This document shows positions 1 to 9,233 of a DNA stretch of 64,000 nucleotides, piece after piece; positions within the stretch are counted from its first letter, which is position 1; each line of letters opens with the position of its first letter. The stretch is from Halomonas chromatireducens (GTDB lineage: Bacteria; Pseudomonadota; Gammaproteobacteria; Pseudomonadales; Halomonadaceae). Under the pieces are notes generated by a model. The model was not told the origin of the DNA. It did not search any database and saw only the letters and a program-made list of their open reading frames with translations. The translations under genes and the position numbers were made by a program. The stretch spans positions 337,467 to 401,466 of the forward strand of contig NZ_CP014226.1 in NCBI RefSeq assembly GCF_001545155.1, read 5' to 3'.

Positions 1-255
1 CGAGCGTGGCCTGCGCGGTGCCATTCTGCATCTGCCGCTTTGCTAAGCTCTGGCACCTGGGTAAATCGCTTTCCGCAATAATGTCCAAGCCTTCGCCTGG
101 GGCTGGGCCTAAGCTATGCCATAGTGGCGTTCAAAGGAGGCCTCGAGCTGAGCGGAAGGCCAAAGGCGATGATAGAGACCCCACTGGCATCGGGCGGGCT
201 TTGAGGTCTCAGCCACACCTACTCACCAGAACGTCCAGGCTCCTCACGATCACAG

Positions 256-375
256 TCATAGCGCTCCATGGTGCTTGCGGCAGTCGATACAGTGACAAAT
301 GCCGACCCGGTACGGGCGCCCCGTCGCCACGATACTCACGTTGCCGCAAAGGCAACCGCCCGTGAATCGGTTCAT
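256..375 (-). pseudogene. Truncated GFA-family (glutathione-dependent formaldehyde-activating enzyme-like) N-terminal fragment
   Basis: Starting at the ATG at 375, the minus strand encodes a 39-residue peptide with the Cys-rich start of the GFA/DUF636 family: GGCLCGNVS near residues 6-14, then GICHCIDCRKHHGAL at 25-39, then TGA. A good ribosome binding site (GGAGA) precedes the ATG. GFA proteins are normally 110-140 residues and carry a second CxxC that is absent here. I could not find the missing part in other frames towards position 1. I read it as the 5' end of a gene whose remainder was lost. An intact GFA protein is encoded at 24051-24449, but the two differ in sequence, so this is not a recent copy of that gene. 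Confidence 0.7.
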
Positions 376-796
376 ACAGTGTCTCCTCGAACATGGCCTC
401 GCCAACGCAGATAACCCACTGAAAGGGAACGGCTCCTTTCATGATCCTGCACATGCTGCCAACCGGGTTCCCTGGAAATGCAGCAGGTAACATCCGGATG
501 CCTATGTGTGCCGTCGTACAGATGGGCGGAACACGCAGAACTAGAATGAACAGACCTGACAAGGAGGCGGAAGGATCCCATGCCGGCTCGCCTTATTGAT
601 CCTTTCAATGAGTCATCGTTGTTCAGCAAGTACCACTCCCTCTTCCTGGTCAGAACCACCTCCCAATACAGCTAGCGACTGGCTAGCCTGCCGGGAATTA
701 CTCGACCACCTACGGCGTGAAGATAGCCGCGTGGGCACCGTTGATTACAGATAACCGCCATCATGCCCGGGCAGTGCCTGAGTCAGGAGAATCGAT
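376..796. other. Gene-poor stretch before the OmpA-family gene
   Basis: No recognisable protein was seen on either strand. The only candidate is a 31-codon plus-strand frame at 580-675. It has purine-rich sequence (AAGGAGG, then AAGGA) upstream, but I know no family for it. Overlapping minus-strand frames of about 100 codons look random in composition. The OmpA-family gene has a plausible ribosome binding site (CAGGAGAATCGAT) just before its ATG at 797. Confidence 0.4.
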
Positions 797-3127
797 ATGA
801 AACGTCGTATGCGCCTTTTCAGGAAGCCCGTGGTCATTCTGGCCTCGCTGTCATTGATGAGCCCGGCCTTTGTCCAGGCGACGCTGTCGTCGGCTACCGA
901 TGAAGAGACCATCACACTCAGTCAAGTGACAGAACCTACTGATCAAACGGAGGAAGAGCTCCTGATCGAGCAGGAAAACGACGAACAGGCCGAAGCAGAC
1001 GATCTCGCCGAGCCGGAAGTGACCGAACAGGGCGAAGAGGACGCACTCGCTGAGCAGGAAGCTGATCAGGCCCAGGCAGATGCCCTGGCGGAGCAGGAAG
1101 CCGCCGATCAGGCCGACGCCGATGCCCTGGCGGAGCAGGAGGCCACCGAGCAAGCCCAGGCAGATGCCCTAGCCGAGCAGGAGGCCACAGATCAGGCCGA
1201 AGCCGACGCCCTGGCCGAGCAGGAAGCCGCCGATCAGGCCGACGCCGATGCCCTGGCGGAGCAGGAAGCCACCGAGCAAGCCGAGGCAGATGCACTGGCG
1301 GAGCAGGAGGCTACCGAGCAGGCCGAAGCCGACGCCCTGGCGGAGCAGGAAGCCGCCGATCAGGCCGACGCCGACGCCCTGGCCGAGCAGGAAGCCGCCG
1401 ATCAGGCCGACGCCGACGCCCTGGCCGAGCAGGAAGCCACCGAGCAGGCCGAAGCCGACGCCCTGGCGGAGCAGGAAGCCACCGAGCAGGCCGAAGCCGA
1501 CGCCCTGGCCGAGCAGGAAGCCACTGAGCAGTCCGAAGCCGACGCCCTGGCCGAGCAGGAAGCCGCCGATCAGGCCGAAGCCGACGCCCTGGCGGAGCAG
1601 GAGGCCACCGAGCAAGCCGAAGCCGACGCCCTGGCGGAGCAGGAGGCCACCGAGCAGGCCGAAGCCGACGCCCTGGCGGAGCAGGAAGCCACCGAGCAAG
1701 CCGAAGCCGACGCCCTGGCGGAGCAGGAGGCCACCGAGCAAGCCGAGGCAGATGCCCTGGCGGAGCAGGAGGCCACCGAGCAAGCCGAGGCAGATGCCCT
1801 GGCGGAGCAGGAGGCTACCGAGCAGGCCGAAGCCGACGCCCTAGCCGAGCAGGAAGCCACCGAGCAAGCCGAAGCCGACGCCCTGGCCGAGCAGGAGGCC
1901 ACCGAGCAAGCTGAAGCCGACGCCCTGGCGGAGCAGGAGGCCGCAGAGCAGGCCGCGGCACGCTCCGTCGCCGAGCAAGAGGCCATCGAACAGGCCGAAG
2001 CCGATGCCCTGGCTGAGCAGGAGGCCAGTGACAAGGCGGATGCGGAAGCTCTGGCCGAGGCCGAAGCCGCCGCCCTGGCCTCTGCCGCCGCCCTTGAGAC
2101 CCAGGAAGCCAGTGAGACATCCGAATCGGTCGTGACTGCGGATACCACGCGTACCAGCGACGAAGACGCCCAGGCCACGGCGTCAGAAGCCGATGGTGAC
2201 GACAACCAGATATGGAAATACCTGGGAGCCGCCGCGGTAGGTGCTGTCGCAGGCGCCTTGATCCCCCAGCTCGGTGGTCGGGTCGTCGAGAATCAAGGCG
2301 ATCGCATGATCGTTGAGCGCGATGGCGAACTGCATGTGCGCAAGGACGAGAATCTCCTGCTGCGCCGTCCTGGGGTAACCGAGACCACCGAATCCTTTGC
2401 CGATGGCATCACCCGCTCCACCGTCACTCGCGAGGATGGCAGCCGGATCGTGACCATTCGTGATTCCGGTGGCTTCGTTCTCAAGCGCACCCGCTATCTA
2501 CCCGATGACACCGCCATCGTGCTGATCGACGAAACGCGCAAGGCCGATAGCTGGGTATCTTCCGTCGACCTCGAGGAATCCCTGCCACCTCTGCGCTACG
2601 ACCTGCCGGAAGAACGCTACGTGGTCGATTACCGGCGTGCTGATGAGGACATCCTGCGCGAAGCATTGCTGGCACCGCCGGTACAGGAGTTCGATCGCGT
2701 ATTCACGCTCCGTCAGGTACGCGAAAACTCACGACTCCGAGACATGATGCCGCGTATTGATCTCGATGTTATCCAGTTCGCGACCGGCTCGTCGGCCATC
2801 CAGCCCTCCGAGGCCGAAGCGTTGAGGCTGATCGGGAACACCATGGCCGATATCATCGAGCAGCACCCGAACGAGATCTTCCTGGTCGAAGGCCATACCG
2901 ATGCCGTGGGGTCTGACCTGATGAACCTCGGGCTGTCTGACCGGCGAGCAGAAGCTGTTGCCCTGGCACTGACCGAATACTTCGCCATACCCCCGGAAAA
3001 CCTGATCGTGCAGGGCTATGGTGAGCGCTATCTGAAACTGGATACGCAGGGACCCAGCCAGGTAAACCGACGCGCGAGCGTCCGGCGCATCACCCCGCTG
3101 ATCGATGCAGGGTTAGTCAGCCTCTAG
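797..3127 (+). CDS. OmpA-family outer-membrane/peptidoglycan-binding protein with a long acidic 14-residue repeat tract
   Basis: 776 residues. A signal peptide (positive start, hydrophobic core, VQA cut near residue 28) sends it to the periplasm. Residues about 86-420 are 24 copies of a 14-mer of the form EQEATEQAEADALA, very acidic and Ala-rich and probably a long helix or coiled rod. A glycine-zipper-like segment (YLGAAAVGAVAGALIPQLGG) follows near 472-491, then a beta-rich linker. The C-terminal OmpA domain (about 655-776) has FATGSSAIQPSEA and VEGHTDAVGSDLMNLGLSDR, which in the family bind peptidoglycan diaminopimelate. The domain order resembles OmpA-C proteins that lack the eight-stranded barrel. 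Inference: the rod spaces the OmpA domain away from the membrane anchor. It is monocistronic, with a strong terminator after the stop. The exact substrate and partners are unknown. Confidence 0.88.
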   Translation: MKRRMRLFRKPVVILASLSLMSPAFVQATLSSATDEETITLSQVTEPTDQTEEELLIEQENDEQAEADDLAEPEVTEQGEEDALAEQEADQAQADALAEQEAADQADADALAEQEATEQAQADALAEQEATDQAEADALAEQEAADQADADALAEQEATEQAEADALAEQEATEQAEADALAEQEAADQADADALAEQEAADQADADALAEQEATEQAEADALAEQEATEQAEADALAEQEATEQSEADALAEQEAADQAEADALAEQEATEQAEADALAEQEATEQAEADALAEQEATEQAEADALAEQEATEQAEADALAEQEATEQAEADALAEQEATEQAEADALAEQEATEQAEADALAEQEATEQAEADALAEQEAAEQAAARSVAEQEAIEQAEADALAEQEASDKADAEALAEAEAAALASAAALETQEASETSESVVTADTTRTSDEDAQATASEADGDDNQIWKYLGAAAVGAVAGALIPQLGGRVVENQGDRMIVERDGELHVRKDENLLLRRPGVTETTESFADGITRSTVTREDGSRIVTIRDSGGFVLKRTRYLPDDTAIVLIDETRKADSWVSSVDLEESLPPLRYDLPEERYVVDYRRADEDILREALLAPPVQEFDRVFTLRQVRENSRLRDMMPRIDLDVIQFATGSSAIQPSEAEALRLIGNTMADIIEQHPNEIFLVEGHTDAVGSDLMNLGLSDRRAEAVALALTEYFAIPPENLIVQGYGERYLKLDTQGPSQVNRRASVRRITPLIDAGLVSL
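1052..2056 (+). repeat. Tandem repeat: 24 units of about 42 bp inside the OmpA-family gene
   Basis: The units start at 1052 (first one 39 bp) and then every 42 bp from 1091 to 2015. The consensus encodes EQEA-(T/A)(E/D)-QA(E/D)ADALA. Eight consecutive units (14th to 21st) encode the same peptide, while outer units are more varied (for example AAARSVA near 1943-1963), which suggests recent expansion from the centre. Because 42 is a multiple of three and the repeat lacks stops in other frames, long spurious frames appear on both strands here. Confidence 0.95.
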
Positions 3128-3143
3128 GAAAGCCAGCACCGCA

Positions 3144-3175
3144 AAAGCCGACAGACAATGCGCTCTGTCGGCTTT
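3144..3175 (+). terminator. Rho-independent terminator after the OmpA-family gene
   Basis: A perfect 12-bp stem (AAAGCCGACAGA / TCTGTCGGCTTT) with an 8-nt loop ends in TTTCTC, 16 bases after the stop codon. Confidence 0.85.
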
Positions 3176-3283
3176 CTCGTAAGCGCTTTGCCACGAGCGC
3201 CTGTTCATATCTCAGTGACTCGGCGCGGCTCATAGGAACCGCGCACGAATGCACTCCCGGGGCATGCTTTTATCGAGCGAGAC

Positions 3284-4945
3284 TCAGGCCGGCACCAGGC
3301 CCCTCTGATCCGCCAGCCTTGGCGCGCACGCCTTAGAATGGGACGACAGGGCCGCCAGGGTGGCGGGTTCCTGAGACCGGTCTGCCAGCTTGAATCGCGC
3401 CACCGCTTCATCCAGGCGCTGTGCCTCGGCCTGAAGCTGGCTTGCGGCCAGGCTTGCCTGTTCGACGAGCGCGGCGTTCTGCTGGGTGGTGTTGTCCATG
3501 TCGCCAACCGCAGTGTTGACTTCGCCGATGCCGGAACGTTGTTCGTTGGAGGCCACGGCGATCTCGTTCATCAGCTCGTTGACGCGCTGCACCGAGGTCA
3601 TTATCGAGCCCATGGTGCTGCTGGCACTGTCCGCCTGCTGGGTGCCGGCTTCGACCTGACGCACAGAGGTCTCGATGAGCTGGCGGATCTCCGTTGCGGC
3701 GTCTGCGCTTCGCGTGGCCAGCTTGCGCACCTCGTTGGCCACCACCGCAAAACCTCGGCCATGCTCGCCGGCGCGGGCCGCTTCCACCGAGGCATTCAAG
3801 GCCAGAATATTGGTCTGAAAGGCGATGGAATCCATCAGCCCGATGATCTCCGTGACCTGCTGCGAGCTGTCGCGAATTTCCTGCATCCGCGTGACCACGT
3901 TGGCGACGACATCACCGCCTTGGTCGGCTCGCTCGGCCGCTTCTCGGGCCATCTCGCTGGCAAGCGCGGCGTTCTCGCTGTTGCGCTCCATGGTGGAGGT
4001 CATCTCCTCCATGCTCGAGGCGGTTTCCGTCAGCGAGGCGGACTGGCGCTCGGTGCGTGCCGCCAGGTCGCGGTTGCCGCTGGCGATCTCGCTGGAGTTG
4101 GCAAGTATTTCCGCGCTGCTGTCGCGCACCGTGGCGACGGTGGTCGAGAGGCCCTGCTGCATGGCCGCCAGCGACGAGAAGAGCTTGCCGATTTCATTCT
4201 GGCCGCGTGATTCGATGGTTGCTGAAAGATCACCGCTGGCCATGCGCTGGAAGTGTTGCACGATACGGTCCAGCGGCCCGATCAGGTTGGCGCTGACCCC
4301 ACGGTAGACGACGCCGATCACGATAAGGGCGACGATAAAGACAAGCACGATCACTCGCTGCGCGGTGGTGACTACCGTGCCGAAGTTCTCTGCGCGCTCA
4401 GCCCCTTCGGCTTCGACCTGGTGGAAGAAGCCGACGGCGGCCTGGTAGAAGCTGGCGTTATCGGCAGCGGCCCGTTCGCGCAGCGCCTGGTAGGTGGCAA
4501 GATCGCCAGTGGCAAGGGCCACGGCCTGCGGCTGCAGGCTGTTCTCCATCATGGCGTTGAAGCTGGCTTCGATGGGGCCTATCAACTCCGCATGTTCGTG
4601 GCGGACGGGTAACGCGAGGAAGAGTTCGAACACACCGGCGACTTCTTCTAGCCGCTCATCGAGACGCTGGGCATCGGTGGCCTGGGCGGTGGTGCCTGCG
4701 ACGGAACTCTCCAACAGCTCTTCATAAACGCCGGCCATGTCGATCCGTACGCCTTGCAGCATCGAATTGGCTCGGTTGAGGGCGGCCTGCTGGCTGACGT
4801 TTACCGCACTGAAGGTATCGAAGCTGCGCTGGCTGTGGTTCACCGCGTAGAGCCCCATGGCGCTCAGCGCAATCAACAGGGTGAGAAAGGCGAGCAGGAC
4901 CAGCGTCCAGCTCATTTTCACGGAAAGATGGCTCAGGCTTTTCAT
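3284..4945 (-). CDS. Methyl-accepting chemotaxis protein
   Basis: 553 residues with class I chemoreceptor layout. A membrane segment lies near 12-36, a periplasmic helical sensor of about 160 residues follows (Tar-like four-helix bundle by length), and a second membrane segment lies near 198-215. HAMP covers about 216-268 and the cytoplasmic signalling hairpin follows, with the conserved tip at 391-410 (RAGEHGRGFAVVANEVRKLA). It would bind a ligand outside and control CheA through CheW. The C-terminus has no NWETF-type CheR tether. No chemotaxis genes sit next to it, which is usual for orphan receptors. The ligand cannot be told from sequence. The start at MKSLSHLSVK is supported by a purine-rich site (CAGGAGCC) just upstream. 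Confidence 0.93.
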   Translation of the reverse strand: MKSLSHLSVKMSWTLVLLAFLTLLIALSAMGLYAVNHSQRSFDTFSAVNVSQQAALNRANSMLQGVRIDMAGVYEELLESSVAGTTAQATDAQRLDERLEEVAGVFELFLALPVRHEHAELIGPIEASFNAMMENSLQPQAVALATGDLATYQALRERAAADNASFYQAAVGFFHQVEAEGAERAENFGTVVTTAQRVIVLVFIVALIVIGVVYRGVSANLIGPLDRIVQHFQRMASGDLSATIESRGQNEIGKLFSSLAAMQQGLSTTVATVRDSSAEILANSSEIASGNRDLAARTERQSASLTETASSMEEMTSTMERNSENAALASEMAREAAERADQGGDVVANVVTRMQEIRDSSQQVTEIIGLMDSIAFQTNILALNASVEAARAGEHGRGFAVVANEVRKLATRSADAATEIRQLIETSVRQVEAGTQQADSASSTMGSIMTSVQRVNELMNEIAVASNEQRSGIGEVNTAVGDMDNTTQQNAALVEQASLAASQLQAEAQRLDEAVARFKLADRSQEPATLAALSSHSKACAPRLADQRGLVPA

Positions 4946-5035
4946 TTGTGGCTCCTGGTGGCCCCGGGGCAGGGCTCGAGTTGCATCGCGATGATGTGAG
5001 GCGCTCAGCCTGCCGGTGGGCCGACTGAGCCGACC

Positions 5036-6481
5036 TCAGCTGTTGCTGGCCTTGCCAGCCGAGCCTTCCTGGCGATGGGAGTCAGCGGCTGCTTCCCGGT
5101 CCTGGGTTGTGCTGCAGTTGCTCTCCTCGTCGGCGCGGGCCATCTGTTCTCGCTCGCGCTCCTCGTCGGCCAGGCTGACTCGGGGCAGAACGAGATTGAG
5201 GGTAAAGGCGGTAATGGCCGCGACCACGATGGGGGAGCCACCGATCACGCTCTGTATCCACTCGGGGAGCTGGGCTATCGCTTCGGGCACCTGTGAGATA
5301 CCCAGGCTCAGGGCCAGCGCCAGGCCGACGATGGTCATGTTGCGCGCCGACAGCTCGTCCTTTATCAGCAGCTTGATGCCGGTCATGGTGATCATGCCGA
5401 AAACGATGACGGTCGCACCGCCGAGTACCGGGTAGGGGATGGTCGTCACCAGGGCACCGAACTTGGGGCTCAACCCGGCCAGCAGCATGAAGCCGCCGGC
5501 AAGCGCCAGGACGAAGCGGCTGATCACGCGGGTCATCGCCACGATGCCGACGTTCTGGCTGAAGGTGGCGGTGGGCAGGGCGCCGAAGAAGGCGCTCAGC
5601 GTGGTGGTCAAGCCGTTGCCCAGCAGCCCCCCGGTGAGCTCGCGCGTCTTCAGCTCGCGGTTCATGCCCCCCACCGTGGTGGCCGATAGATCGCCGATGG
5701 TCTGCACGGAATTGATCACGCAGATGATCACCATGGCGATGATCGCCGAGGTGTGAAATTCCAGCTCGAAGGGCATGAACCGCGGCACCGCCACCCAGCC
5801 GGCATCGGCGACCGCGTCGAAGCTGACCATGCCGAGCAGCAGCGACAGCGTGTAGCCCACCACCATGCCGACGATGATGGCCGAGAGCTTCACCACCCCC
5901 CTGCCGAACTGCGAGGCGACCAGTACCGTCGCCAGCGTGACCAGGGCCACCAGCCAGTTGATCGGTTCGCCGAAACCCGGAGCTTCGACGTTACCGCTGC
6001 CCGCCATGTAGCGCACCGCGATGTCATACAGCGACAAGCCGATCACCAGCACCACGGTGCCGGCCACCACCGGTGGGAACAGGTGGCGGATGTACTGGAT
6101 GAAGTAGCCCACCACCATCATGCAGATGCCACCGATCAGCTGGGCACCGAGGATACCGGCCAGGCCGTACTGGCCGCCTACGGCGACCAGGGTGGGCACA
6201 TAGGCGAAGCCCACCCCGAAGATGGCGGGTAGGCGAGCGCCGAACTTCCAGGCGCCGTAGAGCTGGAAAAGCGTGCTGACGCCGGAGGCCAGCACCGCAA
6301 TCTGGATCAGCAGTAGCCGCTCTTCCACGCTGGCGCCCACGACCCCTGCAACGATGATCGGCGGCGTGATGACGCCGGCGATCATGGCCAGCACATGCTG
6401 AAGCGAGAGGGGCAAGGCCTTGCCCAGGGGCGGCCTGCCGTGAAAGTCAAAGATGGACGTATTGACCTGCTGCTTGGGCAT
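5036..6481 (-). CDS. NCS2-family purine permease (xanthine/urate clade)
   Basis: About 481 residues when started at the Met at 6481, where GGAAG lies upstream. An in-frame upstream start at 6517 would add 12 polar residues unlike the family. Family marks are LQHVLAM with the conserved His in the first helix and FSQNVGIVAMTRVISR in the tenth. The QN-x-G form is typical of xanthine/uric acid carriers, whereas uracil carriers have EN-x-G. About 14 hydrophobic segments are visible. It would import a purine with protons across the inner membrane. The C-terminal tail is very polar (Glu/Arg/Ser-rich). No purine-degradation genes are adjacent, so the substrate is inferred from the motif only. The upstream stretch is AT-rich and contains TTGTATAC, possibly a regulatory site. 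Confidence 0.9.
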   Translation of the reverse strand: MPKQQVNTSIFDFHGRPPLGKALPLSLQHVLAMIAGVITPPIIVAGVVGASVEERLLLIQIAVLASGVSTLFQLYGAWKFGARLPAIFGVGFAYVPTLVAVGGQYGLAGILGAQLIGGICMMVVGYFIQYIRHLFPPVVAGTVVLVIGLSLYDIAVRYMAGSGNVEAPGFGEPINWLVALVTLATVLVASQFGRGVVKLSAIIVGMVVGYTLSLLLGMVSFDAVADAGWVAVPRFMPFELEFHTSAIIAMVIICVINSVQTIGDLSATTVGGMNRELKTRELTGGLLGNGLTTTLSAFFGALPTATFSQNVGIVAMTRVISRFVLALAGGFMLLAGLSPKFGALVTTIPYPVLGGATVIVFGMITMTGIKLLIKDELSARNMTIVGLALALSLGISQVPEAIAQLPEWIQSVIGGSPIVVAAITAFTLNLVLPRVSLADEEREREQMARADEESNCSTTQDREAAADSHRQEGSAGKASNS

Positions 6482-6682
6482 GAGGACTTCCAATCTGTTC
6501 TTGGATTTGTAGTACATCTGCTAGCTGTGGTGTCTACAGTATCTTATAAAATTGTATACTAGAAATATTTTTCACATTCAGAGCCGGCATCGCATAAGGA
6601 ACACCAGCGCACTTGCGTCGCTGGCGATAGGCAGGGCGGGCTTGTTGCAGGGGCTAATGGCAGGGTCTATTGGTGGCAGGGC

Positions 6683-7873
6683 CTATTGGAAGGGATGACT
6701 GGCAGGGGCTGAGTCGGATTTCTCCTTCAGTAACCACGACCCCAGGCCGGCGACAGCGAGCCCCAGGGTGGCGAAGAGCAGGAAGGTGGTGACATGGCCT
6801 TCGGCTCCGACAAGCCAGCCGGCCAGCGGAGAGCCGGCAACCTGGCCGACCGAAGTGGCGAGCAGCGGCAGCACCGGGGCGAAAGCGGGCGCCTCGGTCA
6901 TGATCTGGGTACTCCTGACCAGGTAGAAACCGGTAAGGATCATGTACCCGGCACCGAACAGGGCCGCGGATGACAGGGCGAGAGCGAAGCTTCCGGGATC
7001 GATGGCCAATATCGCGAGGCTGACAGACATCACCGTGAGGCCGGCAGCATGGCTCGCAGCCGGCCCGAATCGCGAGATGAGATCCCCGGCGCCGGCACCC
7101 GTCAGCCCTCCGATTCCCACCGCCAGCCACATCCAGGCGGTCTGGCTCGACGCGAGCCCCCCGGCGTTGATCACCGCATCGGGGGCAAACACCCAGTAGG
7201 CTGCACTCACACACCCCATGCCAATAGCAAGGCCGCTCAGCCGGGCGATACCGAGCCATTGCGCCCGGCTTACCGGCGCGGCGAGCAGGCGGGGGCGCGA
7301 GAGTGAGGTGCGCCGGTCATCCCGAGGCAGATAGCAGAAGGCGGCCAGTGCGGCCAGGGCCGCCAGGACGGCGAATCCGGTATAGGCACTGCGCCAGGCC
7401 TCCGCCCAGAGCAGCACCGCGGGCATGGCAAGCGCGATCCCCAGGCTGGTGCCCGCATTGATGGTGGCGTTGACGCGTCCGCGCAGGTCGGGCGGTACGA
7501 CCCGATAGACCGCCTGGGCCATGACCGGCGATGACAGCCCGGTGCTGATCCCGCAGAGCAGCACGCCGGCGGCCAACAGCAGCGATGAAGGTGCCTGGGC
7601 GATGGTCATCAGGCCTACCCCGGCCAGGCCGGCGGCCGCCACCCCCGTGCGGTGTACCCCGAGTCGGCGAGTCACCCAAGGCGCGGCGAGAATGGCGAAG
7701 ACGAAGCTCAGGAAAGGCAGGGCGCCGATTACCCCTGCCATGGTCGCGGAGATTGTCAGTTCGTCGCGCATCGAAGGCAGGAAGAGCCCAAACACGAAGC
7801 GGGCCAGGCCGTAGGTGATGGCGATGACCCCGCTTCCGAGGGCTGCCATGCCGAGGGGGGAGAGGGGCCTCAT
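6683..7873 (-). CDS. Major facilitator superfamily transporter, probable efflux
   Basis: 396 residues with about 12 hydrophobic segments in two halves. The loop after helix 2 carries WVTRRLGVHR, the MFS motif A position, and a later loop has DLRGRVNATINAGTSLG. The overall form is like YbfB/YjiJ or sugar-efflux MFS carriers. The start ATG overlaps the stop of the upstream tetR-type gene (ATGA), so the two are co-translated. A regulator-plus-MFS pair suggests efflux of the compound sensed by the regulator. The substrate is unknown. Confidence 0.85.
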   Translation of the reverse strand: MRPLSPLGMAALGSGVIAITYGLARFVFGLFLPSMRDELTISATMAGVIGALPFLSFVFAILAAPWVTRRLGVHRTGVAAAGLAGVGLMTIAQAPSSLLLAAGVLLCGISTGLSSPVMAQAVYRVVPPDLRGRVNATINAGTSLGIALAMPAVLLWAEAWRSAYTGFAVLAALAALAAFCYLPRDDRRTSLSRPRLLAAPVSRAQWLGIARLSGLAIGMGCVSAAYWVFAPDAVINAGGLASSQTAWMWLAVGIGGLTGAGAGDLISRFGPAASHAAGLTVMSVSLAILAIDPGSFALALSSAALFGAGYMILTGFYLVRSTQIMTEAPAFAPVLPLLATSVGQVAGSPLAGWLVGAEGHVTTFLLFATLGLAVAGLGSWLLKEKSDSAPASHPFQ

Positions 7874-8436
7874 GGGGTCTCGCTCCGGGCCGCTGCGAGC
7901 AGGGCATCGACCACCGCTCGAGTGTCGGCCAGGGCCGTCTGCGGGCCCAGCAGGGCCACCGTCGTATTGCTGCCTTCCAGCACCATGAACAGATGTCGCG
8001 CCAGGCCGGCGTGGTGGTCCAGGCCATCGCGCACCACGGCGGCTTCCAGGCGTGCCAGCAGATCGGACTTGGCGGCTGCCGCCAGGGCATGGATCTCGGT
8101 GCTGTGCTCGGCGAACTCGCCCATCGCCTTGACCATGATGCAGCCATGCTGGCTGTACCGCTCCAGCCAGTGGCCATGTGCGTTGACCAGGGCAGGTGTC
8201 ACCTCGCCCGGCGAGGCGGAGGCCGCTGCCGCATCGAGGCTGGCCATGAAGCGTTCATGGCGGGCCGACAGAACCGCCGCCACCAGAGCCTCCTTGGAAG
8301 CGAAGTGGTTGTAGAGCGTCATGCGTACCACTCCGGCGGCGGCCACGATGAGGTCGATGCCAGTAGCGTGGAAGCCCTGTTCATAGAAGAGTCGCTCGGC
8401 CGTGGCGAGCAACTGGTCGCGCTTGGAAGCTGGCAT
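7870..8436 (-). CDS. TetR/AcrR-family transcriptional regulator
   Basis: 188 residues from the ATG at 8436, chosen because AGGAG lies 9 nt upstream. A TTG three codons earlier is also possible. The N-terminus has the TetR helix-turn-helix: AERLFYEQGFHATGIDLIVAAAGV then LYNHFASKEALVAAVL, about residues 10-55. The rest is a helical ligand domain of the YjdC/NemR-like kind. It overlaps the MFS gene by 4 bp, so it very likely represses its own operon and the exporter. A degenerate inverted repeat lies about 18 bp upstream of the start (8454-8469). Confidence 0.9.
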   Translation of the reverse strand: MPASKRDQLLATAERLFYEQGFHATGIDLIVAAAGVVRMTLYNHFASKEALVAAVLSARHERFMASLDAAAASASPGEVTPALVNAHGHWLERYSQHGCIMVKAMGEFAEHSTEIHALAAAAKSDLLARLEAAVVRDGLDHHAGLARHLFMVLEGSNTTVALLGPQTALADTRAVVDALLAAARSETP

Positions 8437-8453
8437 CGGATGCAACTCCTATA

Positions 8454-8469
8454 TAGACCGATATATCTA
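8454..8469. promoter_or_regulatory. Candidate operator for the TetR-type regulator
   Basis: TAGACC-GATA-TATCTA sits between the probable promoter and the TetR start. It resembles the known NemR-type box TAGACCnnnnGGTCTA, with the right half degenerate (4 of 6). AT-rich sequence around it could hold the -10 element. Confidence 0.4.
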
Positions 8470-8648
8470 AATGCAGGCCTATCTAAGTACAGGACACCCG
8501 GTGGTGTCAAGCGAGCCCGGCCTGGCCCATTGCTGAGCCTCTTCCAGGGAGATGACAGATACTGCTCATTTTGCGAGCACGGGGATGTGGCGCTGGTCAT
8601 GAAGCAGCGTGAAATGAAGAGAAGGAGGTTACAGCCAGACAATAAAAT

Positions 8649-8674
8649 GGGCCGCTTTCCCGGGAAAGCGGCCC
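8649..8674 (-). terminator. Terminator of the phasin gene
   Basis: A perfect 26-nt palindrome (13-bp arms, GGGCCGCTTTCCC) lies 35 bp after the phasin stop. On the minus strand it is followed by ATTTTATTG. Confidence 0.85.
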
Positions 8675-8708
8675 TGCACGTTACCACTTACTTATCAAGC
8701 AATCAGCA

Positions 8709-9233
8709 TTACTTATCCGACGTGCTGGCCGACTTCTTGCTGTTGTCGGCCTGCCGCTGGCTTTTCTGTTGAGCATCGCTCATTTCTTCCTTGCCCTTCT
8801 GGAAGTGGCTCTCTACTTGAGCCTTCCCTTTCTGCATGTTTTCTTCGAGCTGCTTGCTGCCTGACTGCATGCTCTCAGACGTCAGTTGCTGGGTCTCCTT
8901 CAGGTAATCCTGACTCAAGGCCTGGATCCTGTCAGCGTCTTCTTTCATCTGCTCACTCAATTCCCGGACAGCTTGCTGTTGCTGTTCGATTACCTGCCGA
9001 AAACTGTCGGAATCCTTCACTTCAAGCCAGGAGCGGGATTGCGCCAGATTCTTGTCTGCAAAGGCGCGAACGGAATCGAACTGAACTGAGAAGAGTTTCT
9101 CAAAGTAATCAGTAGTCAGTACTCCGTAAGCACGCACCGGCTCCAAAACGGCATTGTCGAATTGCCTCTTGGTATTTTCGCTGCTCCGATCGCTAGACTG
9201 GTTGGCATCTGACTTGGTTTTTTCAGCACTCAT
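8709..9233 (-). CDS. Phasin-family protein (PHA granule-associated)
   Basis: 174 residues from the ATG at 9233, which has GGAGAG 6 nt upstream. An earlier in-frame start would add 18 hydrophobic residues and is unlikely. Residues about 24-110 match the phasin pattern (PVRAYGVLTTDYFEKLFSVQ, then Phe/Tyr/Gln-rich helices). The tail is a Lys/Gln/Ser-rich amphipathic helix. Phasins coat polyhydroxyalkanoate granules in the cytoplasm and are abundant in Halomonas. The gene stands alone between a terminator and an AT-rich leader, so it probably has its own promoter. No PHA synthase genes are in the window. Confidence 0.85.
   Translation of the reverse strand: MSAEKTKSDANQSSDRSSENTKRQFDNAVLEPVRAYGVLTTDYFEKLFSVQFDSVRAFADKNLAQSRSWLEVKDSDSFRQVIEQQQQAVRELSEQMKEDADRIQALSQDYLKETQQLTSESMQSGSKQLEENMQKGKAQVESHFQKGKEEMSDAQQKSQRQADNSKKSASTSDK

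Noticed and set aside
1052..2056. Possible CRISPR array
   Set aside because: Units are contiguous without unique spacers and encode a regular peptide.
1169..2205. Long open frames on the minus strand and in other plus frames over the OmpA repeat tract
   Set aside because: The 42-bp repeat has no stops in several frames, so long frames arise automatically. Their products are simple repeats, and the plus-strand protein has a signal peptide and an OmpA domain.
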